Source of the DNA: CAZKYP01 sp964556885
GTDB taxonomy: Bacteria; Planctomycetota; Phycisphaerae; Sedimentisphaerales; Anaerobacaceae
Direction: 5' to 3'
Assembly: GCA_964556885.1 (NCBI GenBank)
Contig: CAZKYP010000221.1
Location: 1 to 5,454 of the forward strand
DNA length: 5,454 bases
Part shown: positions 1 through 5,454 of the stretch, piece by piece
Layout: every line of letters starts with the position of its first letter
How positions within the stretch are numbered: position 1 is the stretch's first letter
Made by a program: the position numbers and the translations under genes
The notes under the pieces: model-generated
What the model saw: only the letters and a program-made list of their open reading frames with translations
Told to the model about the DNA's origin: nothing
Database searches by the model: none

Positions 1-327
1 AAAATGATGCTTGTCTGCTTTTTCGATATGAACCAGCGGCCGTCACGCCGGTGCATCAGTCAGATTAATGAACAAATCGAGCAGCTCAAAGAAAATGGTG
101 TTACTGTAATTGGAATTCAGGGTTCGAAAGTAGAAGAGAGTACACTCAATGACTGGATCAAAAGCAGCGGTGTTTCATTTCTAATTGGTATGATCGTGAC
201 AAATATAGACGAAGTAAAACTTAAGTGGGGTGTTAAGGGCCTGCCGTGGCTGGTTCTCACCGATAAAAAGCATACTGTCATCGCCGAGGGATTTTCAGTT
301 TCAGAGATAGGAGATAAATTAAAATGA
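1..327 (+). CDS. Partial CDS (5' end outside window): C-terminal thioredoxin-like domain lacking the CxxC motif
   Basis: Frame 1 is open from the first base to the TGA at 325-327, giving 108 residues. The ATG codons at 4 and 7 are very unlikely to be the start: they lie inside a strand matching the interior of the domain in the next gene (KVMLICFF there, KMMLVCFF here), and no ribosome binding site can precede them in the window. The gene therefore begins upstream and probably has the same signal peptide, beta-repeat and thioredoxin-like layout as its neighbours. Visible landmarks are the beta-strand with Cys6, the motif FFDMNQRPSRRC at residues 7-18, a GMI motif, WGVK, and the cis-Pro loop LPW with Pro82. 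QRPS (residues 12-15) sits where thioredoxins and TlpA-type proteins have CxxC, so dithiol redox activity is not expected. By hand alignment about 60 of 108 residues match the tail of the next protein. Its stop overlaps the next start as ATGA. Molecular function is unknown. Confidence 0.9.
   Translation, partial: KMMLVCFFDMNQRPSRRCISQINEQIEQLKENGVTVIGIQGSKVEESTLNDWIKSSGVSFLIGMIVTNIDEVKLKWGVKGLPWLVLTDKKHTVIAEGFSVSEIGDKLK
22..44 (+). repeat. 23-base exact repeat, copy 1 (codes for FDMNQRPS region)
   Basis: These 23 bases recur without change at 2793-2815 in the second gene. They encode the pseudo-active-site loop of the thioredoxin-like domain, so this is a paralogy repeat rather than a mobile element. 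The third gene shares shorter exact blocks with this region: 13-28 equals 5231-5246, and 34-47 equals 5252-5265. Confidence 0.9.
262..293 (+). repeat. 32-base exact repeat, copy 1 (codes for DKKHTVIAEG)
   Basis: Identical to 3033-3064 over ten full codons with no synonymous change, although codons immediately upstream (Val-Leu-Thr here, Ile-Leu-Thr there) use different bases. It encodes the last beta-strand of the thioredoxin-like domain. Paralogous coding repeat; recent gene conversion or strong codon-level constraint are both possible. Confidence 0.9.
309..313 (+). promoter_or_regulatory. Ribosome binding site for the second gene
   Basis: AGGAG lies 10 bases before the ATG at 324, inside the last codons of the upstream gene. 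An in-frame TAA at 315-317 excludes any earlier start, so this site and the ATG at 324 fix the N-terminus. The start overlaps the upstream TGA as ATGA, the usual arrangement for translational coupling. Confidence 0.75.
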
Positions 328-398
328 GCAGAAATTTATTTTTCTTAGACATTACAGTTGCCACGATTATTCTTGCAGGGATTTTTTCATCAACAGCC
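324..398 (+). other. Predicted signal peptide of the second protein (residues 1-25)
   Basis: MSRNLFF gives a short basic start, followed by a hydrophobic run to about residue 21 and SSTA before the probable cleavage site after Ala25. An acidic residue, Asp9, sits in the hydrophobic region, which is unusual and lowers certainty; retention as an N-terminal membrane anchor is the alternative. No lipobox cysteine is present. Confidence 0.65.
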
Positions 399-3116
399 GA
401 AAGCGGCCAATTAACATCGGAAACACCGGCTGAACCGAACAAGGTGTTTGAGCTTCTCGTGATTGACGAGGCCGCAAAAACTCCGTGCCCGGAAGTAAAA
501 CTCAGTATCAGAATCATTCAGAGCCCGAGTATAGAAATAAAAAAGGAAGACGTAACAGATGAAAACGGCCGCTGCATAATTGATCTCGGCGGGAAAAAAC
601 TGGATTATGTCCGAATTGAAGCAAGAAAAGAGGGCTTTGTGCCTATGCGAATTGCATGGTCTTTATCGGAGCCCTATACGGAAATTCCGGATAAGTACAC
701 ATTGGCACTGGAGCCGGGGACAAAAATCGGAGGTATTGTTCAAAATGAGCAGGGAGAGCCGATTGAAGGGGCGAGTTTATTTTTAATAATGCCCGGCGGC
801 GGCGGGATCGAGGGAGTTGCTATCTGGGACCACGAAGTTAAGACCGATTCGAACGGTCACTGGTTGTGTGACATAATACCCGCTGAATTTAATAATATCC
901 TGATTCGTCTTTCTCACCCGGATTACATCGATGATGAGATGTACGGAATGACATCGGTACCTCCCGTGGAGAAACTCAGAGATATGACCGGCGTGATTGT
1001 GATGAAAAAAGGTGTTACTGTTGGCGGACGAGTATTGGATATGGATGGTCGGCCGATTGAGGGAGCTACGGTTGCACAGGGCAGGGATCGACATGGTTCA
1101 CATTTCCCCGATACCAGGACGGATGTTGATGGTAATTTTATTTTTATGAATGCCAGGCCGGGCGAAATGATATTAACAGTTCAGGCCTCCGGCTATTCCC
1201 CTGATTTAAAACAAATCGTAGTCTCTGAAGATATAAAACCCGTAGAATTTCGCTTGGAGCCCGGTCATACTATCAGAGGACGGATTATAGATGCGGCCGG
1301 TAATCCTGTGGCAGGGGCATTTGTGGCGTCTGATACCTGGCGGGGATATCGGTCCCTGATATGGCGGGTCGATACCGATGCCGAAGGTCGATTCGAGTGG
1401 AATGAAGCGCCTGCGGATGAGGTGCTCATCGATATGGGCAAGCGAAAATATATGAGTGTTCGAAGTTATGGTATGTCCGCATCGGATGAAGAGCACGTTG
1501 TAACTATGCCTCCTGAGCTGAAAATAAGTGGCAAGGTAGTCGATGCTGAGACGGGCGAGCCGATAGCCGAATTCAAGCTTCTCACAGGTATTGACTGGGC
1601 CAATGGTCGACCCGTATCATGGGATCGCCGCAGGGAGAAAACGTTTACCCAGGGCTGCTATGAAGTCGTATTCAGTTATCCTTACCCAATGCATTTAATA
1701 AAGATTGAGGCGGAAGGTTACAAACCGGGAATTTCACGTCAATTCGATAATAATGAAGGTGAAATAGTTTTTGACTTCGAGCTTGAGAAGGGAAAAGGAC
1801 CGACAGGGATAGTACAGCTACCCGGCGGCGGGCCGGCGGAAGGGGCTGAAGTTATATTATGTACTCCTTCTCAAAGAGTGTACCTGAGTAACGGCCGGAA
1901 CAGGCGGGAAGGAGATAGTCAGTTTGTTGAGACAAATCAGGACGGCGAATTTTCCTTTCCGGCACAAACAGAACCTTATCAAATTGTCGTGCTGCATGAT
2001 GATGGCTATGCTCAGATGACGGATGATGAATTGACTAACTCTTCAGATGTTACTTTGCTGCCCTGGGCCACCGTCTGTGGCAAACTTATGATTGGAAACG
2101 AGCCCGGCGTAAATGAAGACATAAGATTAATATTTGACAGATCTAACGAGCAGAACGGCCTGGAAATATACCAGGAATACCGTACTGTCACGGATAGCAA
2201 CGGTAGCTTTGTTTTCGAACGTGTATGCCCGGGCAATGCCAGAGTTTTTCGTGAGATTAAAATTGGCGATAATTCCACGCGTTTCAGTCATGGTGTACGT
2301 GTAGAAATCAAGCCCGGGCAAAAGCATAACGTGTCGATCGGCGGGACAGGGCGGCCTGTGACAGGTAAAATTATTATTCCTGATTATATAAAAGATAAAT
2401 TTAACTGGCAGTATTCAGATTACAGTATGAGAATAAATTCACCTAATTCCTATACCCAGTTTGGTTTCAGGATTGAAACGGATGGTTCTTTTCGTGTAGA
2501 TGATGTTCCTTCGGGTGACTATACCTTGGATTTTAATGCATACGGACCTCCTCCCGATGACCGAACGTATAGAGGAGAAAGAATCGGCTTATTGAGTCGT
2601 TCTTTCAATGTCCCGGAGATTCCAGGGGGTCGAAGCGATGAACCGCTGGAGCTCGGAAACCTGGAATTGCAAATTATCAATCAATCAGAATTTACTCCTT
2701 CGTTGATTAACAAGACGTGTCCTGCGTTAGAAGATTTTGATATAGACCAGTCCCGGTTAGGTAGTGAAAATAAAGTAATGTTGATTTGTTTCTTCGATAT
2801 GAACCAGCGGCCGTCCCGGCGTTGTGTCATGCAAATTACCGAACAATCCGAAAAGTTGAAACAGAAAAATATCGTTGTTATCATTGTGCAGGCCTCGAAG
2901 GTTGATAAAAATTCTCTGGATGAGTGGCTGAAGGAAAACGACATCACTTTCGCCACCGGTATGATTCAGGATAAAGCGGAACAAACTCGTTTCAACTGGG
3001 GAGTCAAGTCACTGCCGTGGCTGATTTTGACGGATAAAAAGCATACTGTCATCGCCGAGGGATTCAGCCTTGATGAGCTGGATGCTAAAATTGAAAAAGT
3101 TGGAGACAAATTATGA
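324..3116 (+). CDS. Exported multi-domain protein: carboxypeptidase-regulatory-like beta-sandwich repeats plus C-terminal non-CxxC thioredoxin-like domain
   Basis: Complete, 930 residues. Residues 1-25 look like a Sec signal peptide (Arg3, a hydrophobic stretch, likely cleavage after STA at 25). About eight beta-sandwich units follow, beginning near residues 38, 133, 231, 315, 398, 490, 582 and 677. Most start with a strand like GxVxDxxGxPIxGAxV and carry a turn such as TDENG, TDSNG, TDVDGNF, TDAEGRF, TNQDGEF, TDSNGSF or ETDGSF; the unit at 398-489 is degenerate at this turn. A linker (about 786-817) leads to a thioredoxin-fold domain at 818-930, with strand Cys822, motif FFDMNQRPSRRC (823-834) and cis-Pro loop LPW (Pro898). 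Gln828 and Ser831 occupy the CxxC positions; Cys834 is three residues later. The repeats are of a type known to act as structural or binding modules in exported proteins. Location is probably periplasmic or cell surface. No catalytic site or membrane anchor after the signal peptide was recognised. It overlaps both neighbours by 4 bases. Domain assignment is fairly firm; biological role is unknown. Confidence 0.93.
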   Translation: MSRNLFFLDITVATIILAGIFSSTAESGQLTSETPAEPNKVFELLVIDEAAKTPCPEVKLSIRIIQSPSIEIKKEDVTDENGRCIIDLGGKKLDYVRIEARKEGFVPMRIAWSLSEPYTEIPDKYTLALEPGTKIGGIVQNEQGEPIEGASLFLIMPGGGGIEGVAIWDHEVKTDSNGHWLCDIIPAEFNNILIRLSHPDYIDDEMYGMTSVPPVEKLRDMTGVIVMKKGVTVGGRVLDMDGRPIEGATVAQGRDRHGSHFPDTRTDVDGNFIFMNARPGEMILTVQASGYSPDLKQIVVSEDIKPVEFRLEPGHTIRGRIIDAAGNPVAGAFVASDTWRGYRSLIWRVDTDAEGRFEWNEAPADEVLIDMGKRKYMSVRSYGMSASDEEHVVTMPPELKISGKVVDAETGEPIAEFKLLTGIDWANGRPVSWDRRREKTFTQGCYEVVFSYPYPMHLIKIEAEGYKPGISRQFDNNEGEIVFDFELEKGKGPTGIVQLPGGGPAEGAEVILCTPSQRVYLSNGRNRREGDSQFVETNQDGEFSFPAQTEPYQIVVLHDDGYAQMTDDELTNSSDVTLLPWATVCGKLMIGNEPGVNEDIRLIFDRSNEQNGLEIYQEYRTVTDSNGSFVFERVCPGNARVFREIKIGDNSTRFSHGVRVEIKPGQKHNVSIGGTGRPVTGKIIIPDYIKDKFNWQYSDYSMRINSPNSYTQFGFRIETDGSFRVDDVPSGDYTLDFNAYGPPPDDRTYRGERIGLLSRSFNVPEIPGGRSDEPLELGNLELQIINQSEFTPSLINKTCPALEDFDIDQSRLGSENKVMLICFFDMNQRPSRRCVMQITEQSEKLKQKNIVVIIVQASKVDKNSLDEWLKENDITFATGMIQDKAEQTRFNWGVKSLPWLILTDKKHTVIAEGFSLDELDAKIEKVGDKL
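2793..2815 (+). repeat. 23-base exact repeat, copy 2
   Basis: Identical to 22-44, in the same reading frame and at the same place in the domain. Bases just outside differ at synonymous positions (for example the Phe and Arg codons), so identity is local to the loop. Confidence 0.9.
3033..3064 (+). repeat. 32-base exact repeat, copy 2
   Basis: Second copy of the block at 262-293, in the same frame near the 3' end of the second gene. Whether the third gene has it cannot be seen because the window ends just before the equivalent position. Confidence 0.9.
3102..3105 (+). promoter_or_regulatory. Ribosome binding site for the third gene
   Basis: GGAG (followed by A) lies 7 bases before the ATG at 3113, within the last codons of the second gene. 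An in-frame TGA at 3092-3094 and the lack of any other start codon after it make ATG 3113 the only sensible start. The ATGA overlap repeats the arrangement at the previous junction. Confidence 0.75.
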
Positions 3117-3181
3117 AAATCGAATCACGTAAATATATTTTTTTATTGTTGTTATTGCTTATTTGTAAATTCAGTTATGCT
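3113..3181 (+). other. Predicted signal peptide of the third protein (residues 1-23)
   Basis: A basic start (Lys2, Arg6, Lys7), a run of six leucines within the hydrophobic core, and Ser-Tyr-Ala before Gln24 match a type I signal peptidase site. Cys18 is not in a lipobox: the residue before it is Ile rather than Gly, Ala or Ser. This is the clearest evidence in the window that the family is exported. Confidence 0.85.
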
Positions 3182-5454
3182 CAGGATGACTATAATGTAT
3201 TCGTTACCGGCAGGGTAGTAGACTATCGTGCTGTGCCGATTGATGGAGCTGATGTGGCTATATATGAAATGAAATATCGTGATAGTGATAAATATGCGGA
3301 GATTATAACATCCGGGAAGACAAACAATGATGGATTAATAGAATTTAATATTGATATTGCAACTCAACCATATAATTATTTTGTTGTTGCTAAGAAGGAA
3401 GGTCTGGCGTTGGCCTGGGACGTTTTGGGCGGCAGTTCCAGAAAAGATCAAAAATTATATTTTTTTATAGTTCTTGAAAAACCATATAGTCTGGCCGGAA
3501 TTGTGGTTGATTATGATGGTGCTCCTGTCACCGGGGCCGAGGTCCAGGCGATACCTAAAACCAGTTATTTGTCTCGTTTGGACCAAAGACCGATATTGGC
3601 TCCGAAAGAATGGTTCACGACCAGGACTAATTCCGAAGGCGTATTTGTATTCGATAAGCTTGCTGCCGATGTGAGCAGTGATTTCTGGGTAAAAGCACCC
3701 GGTTGGCACAGCATTTATACCTTCACTACATGTTATATGAGCGGTTGTGGATTCGAGATCGGGCAGCCGGATATACAGCTTGCTCTGCCGCCTGAGAAGA
3801 AAGTTAAGGGAAAAGTCATTGATAAACAAACAGGTCAGCCTGTCGAAGGACTTGAGCTAATGGTCCGGGCACAGAGAGACAGGGAGGATATAACAAATCG
3901 GTATCGTATAAATATCGTCATTTCAGATAAAAACGGAGAATTCGTATTCGATGGTTTACCTGTAGGTAAGAACAGAATACAAATTTCTTCCCATGAAGAA
4001 AAAGAAGCTCAATGGGTAACAGTTCCTTTGGACGTGAACGTTTTGCCCGACAAACCGGCGGATGATATACAGTTTTATGTTGATAAGGGCGGTCAGGCTC
4101 TATTTACAGTTAAAGAAGTAAATAGTGAGAAGCTGTTGAGCGGCGTAAGAGTCTCGGTCTACGGAGATAACGGTTCGGCAAGGTCGGTGACGGACAGCGA
4201 GGGTAAAGCACGATTTAGATTACCGCCCGGAGAGTACCAGGTTTATGCAAGTGGAATATCACATCAATCCTGGCGAGTTAACAAGCCGTTAGTTGTTAAA
4301 GATGATCAGACCTCGGAAGTAGATATTTTGCTGGATAAATACCCAAATATCAGTGGAAGGGTTATGGATGTGAATAGTCCCGCCCAAAATGTGCTGGTTA
4401 AGGTTCATCCTTTCGGTGATCATGTGTATACGGATGAAAACGGACGATTTACTGCATGTTATGATAGTGAGAGAACAGAACGTTGTTTATATATCATGGC
4501 GAGGGATTTGAAGAACTCCAGAGCGACCGCTGTTAAGACAAAAGAGTTTGATAAACCTGTGGAATTGTCACTGTCTCCGGCTTTTACTGTTAATGGAAAG
4601 ATCGCAGATTCGAATAATGTCGGTATACCGGCTGCAAGGGTGTCGTTATGTATAGATTTTGCAAATTGCTTGTCAGAAATTGGTCCGGAAGTTCTTACAG
4701 ATTCGGATGGTTATTTTAAATTCGATGCTATAACCCCTAAGCAAAGCGATTTCGACTACCGGATTTCCATTCACGCATCGGGATTTGCTCCACAGACTTA
4801 TAGCAGGGTTTCAATTGAGGGAGAGGCTGGGACGGTAATTAATCTGGATCCAATCCGCTTATTACCGGCCGATGTGTCAATATCAGGTATAGTAGTCGAT
4901 GCGAATGATTTGCCTGCAACACGAATACCGATTTTTTTACACGGTCATGAAGGACCCGACCAGCCTGATAAATCAACAGCGACGGATGATAAAGGAAGGT
5001 TTGTTATTAATCGTATATGCAAAGGCTCTCTGAGGCTACAGGCAAATTTCGGTAGCAGTCCCGGTGGTGCGGGCTACTTAATCGCGGAAGGCGGGGATAG
5101 TGATGTTAAAATAGTCCTGGGACAAACGACGGTTCATAGGCCTTATGTTTCATTGTTAAATAAAAAACTGCCTGAGTGGACAGACATGAAAATTGATCTG
5201 CCGTCAGATGTTAATGGTAAGAGTATTCTGGTCTGCTTTTTCGATAAGCAGCAGCGGCCGTCACGACGCTTTATTATGCAGATTGCCGAACGGGCCGGGG
5301 AATTAAAACTGAGAGGCGTCACTGTTGTAGCTGTTCAGGCCTCGAAGGTTGAAGAAGACGAACTCGGAGATTGGATTAAGAAAAATAATATTTCTTTGCC
5401 GGTTGGAATGATTCGGGCCGAAGAGGAGCAAACACGTTTTTCCTGGGGCGTGAA
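3113..5454 (+). CDS. Partial CDS (3' end outside window): exported beta-sandwich repeat protein with C-terminal non-CxxC thioredoxin-like domain
   Basis: Open from ATG 3113 to the window end, 780 codons plus two bases. Comparison with the tails of the two upstream genes suggests about 30-36 residues are missing, for a full length near 810-816. A clear Sec signal peptide occupies residues 1-23 (Arg6-Lys7, a leucine run, cleavage after SYA). About seven beta-sandwich units begin near residues 28, 126, 229, 327, 411, 491 and 587, with turn signatures TNNDG, TNSEGVFVF, SDKNGEFVF, TDSEG, TDENGRF, TDSDGYFKF and TDDKGRF. A linker at about 674-705 precedes the thioredoxin-like domain: strand Cys708, motif FFDKQQRPSRRF (709-720), VQASKV, GMI, EQTRFSWGV at the edge. 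QRPS (714-717) again replaces CxxC, and the nearby Cys of the other two copies is Phe720. About 41 of 78 comparable residues match the second protein's domain. Cys pairs 207/212, 449/458 and 513/519 lie within repeat units and could form disulfides. Probably periplasmic or surface-located; function unknown. Confidence 0.92.
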   Translation, partial: MKIESRKYIFLLLLLLICKFSYAQDDYNVFVTGRVVDYRAVPIDGADVAIYEMKYRDSDKYAEIITSGKTNNDGLIEFNIDIATQPYNYFVVAKKEGLALAWDVLGGSSRKDQKLYFFIVLEKPYSLAGIVVDYDGAPVTGAEVQAIPKTSYLSRLDQRPILAPKEWFTTRTNSEGVFVFDKLAADVSSDFWVKAPGWHSIYTFTTCYMSGCGFEIGQPDIQLALPPEKKVKGKVIDKQTGQPVEGLELMVRAQRDREDITNRYRINIVISDKNGEFVFDGLPVGKNRIQISSHEEKEAQWVTVPLDVNVLPDKPADDIQFYVDKGGQALFTVKEVNSEKLLSGVRVSVYGDNGSARSVTDSEGKARFRLPPGEYQVYASGISHQSWRVNKPLVVKDDQTSEVDILLDKYPNISGRVMDVNSPAQNVLVKVHPFGDHVYTDENGRFTACYDSERTERCLYIMARDLKNSRATAVKTKEFDKPVELSLSPAFTVNGKIADSNNVGIPAARVSLCIDFANCLSEIGPEVLTDSDGYFKFDAITPKQSDFDYRISIHASGFAPQTYSRVSIEGEAGTVINLDPIRLLPADVSISGIVVDANDLPATRIPIFLHGHEGPDQPDKSTATDDKGRFVINRICKGSLRLQANFGSSPGGAGYLIAEGGDSDVKIVLGQTTVHRPYVSLLNKKLPEWTDMKIDLPSDVNGKSILVCFFDKQQRPSRRFIMQIAERAGELKLRGVTVVAVQASKVEEDELGDWIKKNNISLPVGMIRAEEEQTRFSWGV
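5228..5454 (+). other. Thioredoxin-like domain, third copy (cut by the window edge)
   Basis: The domain starts at about residue 706 and is seen through the WGV that precedes the cis-Pro loop in the other copies; the loop itself lies beyond the edge. The active-site region reads QQRPSRRF. It keeps the strand cysteine (Cys708) and the QRPSRR core but has lost the Cys found at the end of this motif in the two upstream genes. Confidence 0.78.

Larger units (their letters stand above)
2775..3113 (+). other. Thioredoxin-like domain with QRPS in place of CxxC (second gene, residues 818-930)
   Basis: The order of elements fits the TlpA/AhpC-type thioredoxin fold: hydrophobic strand VMLICFF, active-site loop, a helix with MQITEQSEKL, strand VVIIVQASKV, a charged helix around DEWLKEN, then WGVKSLPWLILTD with the cis-Pro, and a final strand HTVIAEGF. 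The loop reads NQRPSR where a typical TlpA has WCGPCR, so both redox cysteines are absent while the proline and the following arginine remain. Cys822 and Cys834 are the only cysteines in the domain. A peroxiredoxin-like reading with Cys834 as the reactive thiol is possible but the spacing is poor and the third gene has Phe there. Confidence 0.8.

Noticed and set aside
4..327. A complete small 107-residue protein starting at ATG 4
   Set aside because: The reading frame is open to the window edge and the sequence at residues 1-8 aligns with the interior of the domain in the neighbour, so this is the tail of a longer gene.
278..517. Antisense open frame of 79 codons across the first junction
   Set aside because: It overlaps the ends of two well-supported sense genes, has no recognisable domain and no clear ribosome binding site; it is a shadow frame.
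580..786. Plus-strand open frame of 68 codons
   Set aside because: It is a different frame within the second gene, with low-complexity composition and no start context of its own.
2790..2825. Peroxiredoxin active site (PxxxTxxC type) in the loop motif
   Set aside because: The proline and threonine are not at the right spacing before the Cys, and the third gene has Phe at that position; kept only as a weak alternative.
3164..3166. Lipoprotein lipobox at Cys18 of the third protein
   Set aside because: The residue before the Cys is Ile, whereas a lipobox needs Gly, Ala or Ser; a type I site after SYA fits better.
3460..3466. T-rich run as a possible intrinsic terminator
   Set aside because: No GC-rich stem precedes it and it codes in frame for Tyr-Phe-Phe within a continuous gene; a similar T run at 3138-3144 codes for part of the signal peptide.
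3474..3674. Plus-strand open frame of 66 codons within the third gene
   Set aside because: The competing frame encodes beta-sandwich units 1-2 of the third protein with the TNSEGVFVF signature; the short frame has no supporting features.
3455..3829. Antisense open frame of 124 codons, the longest on the minus strand
   Set aside because: It lies entirely within the third sense gene, which has a signal peptide and regular repeat signatures through this region; the minus frame shows no domain pattern.

Overview
The window is wholly protein-coding on the + strand and holds one kind of locus: a head-to-tail array of at least three paralogous genes of unassigned function. The first is cut by the left edge (only its last 108 codons are present), the second is complete (930 aa), and the third runs off the right edge (780 codons seen, about 30-36 probably missing). 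Each junction is an ATGA overlap with a Shine-Dalgarno sequence inside the end of the preceding gene, so the three look like one translationally coupled operon. I see no intergenic space, internal promoter, terminator, RNA gene, mobile element or CRISPR array.

Genes 2 and 3 share one architecture: an N-terminal Sec-type signal peptide, a long chain of about seven or eight beta-sandwich units of the carboxypeptidase-regulatory / Ig-like type (each with a strand-turn-strand signature such as TDxxGxFxF), and a C-terminal thioredoxin-fold domain. The visible part of gene 1 is the same C-terminal domain. In all three the position expected to hold the redox Cys-x-x-Cys motif reads Gln-Arg-Pro-Ser, while the cis-Pro loop (LPW) is kept in the two copies that reach it. 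The domain is therefore probably not a classical dithiol oxidoreductase, yet the replacement motif is strictly conserved between the copies. This conserved non-CxxC thioredoxin-like tail, carried on divergent multi-domain arms, is the most interesting feature here.

Organism (inference): moderate GC content and large exported proteins joining strings of carboxypeptidase-regulatory-like repeats to a thioredoxin/redoxin-like C-terminus suggest a member of the Planctomycetes (perhaps Phycisphaerae/Sedimentisphaerales-like) or a relative in the PVC group. This rests on recollection of that protein style, not on a search.

Working picture (inference): three exported, filament-like proteins made together, with a constrained C-terminal module that could bind a partner and N-terminal arms that have diverged. 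No catalytic residue set was recognised, so no enzymatic role is claimed.
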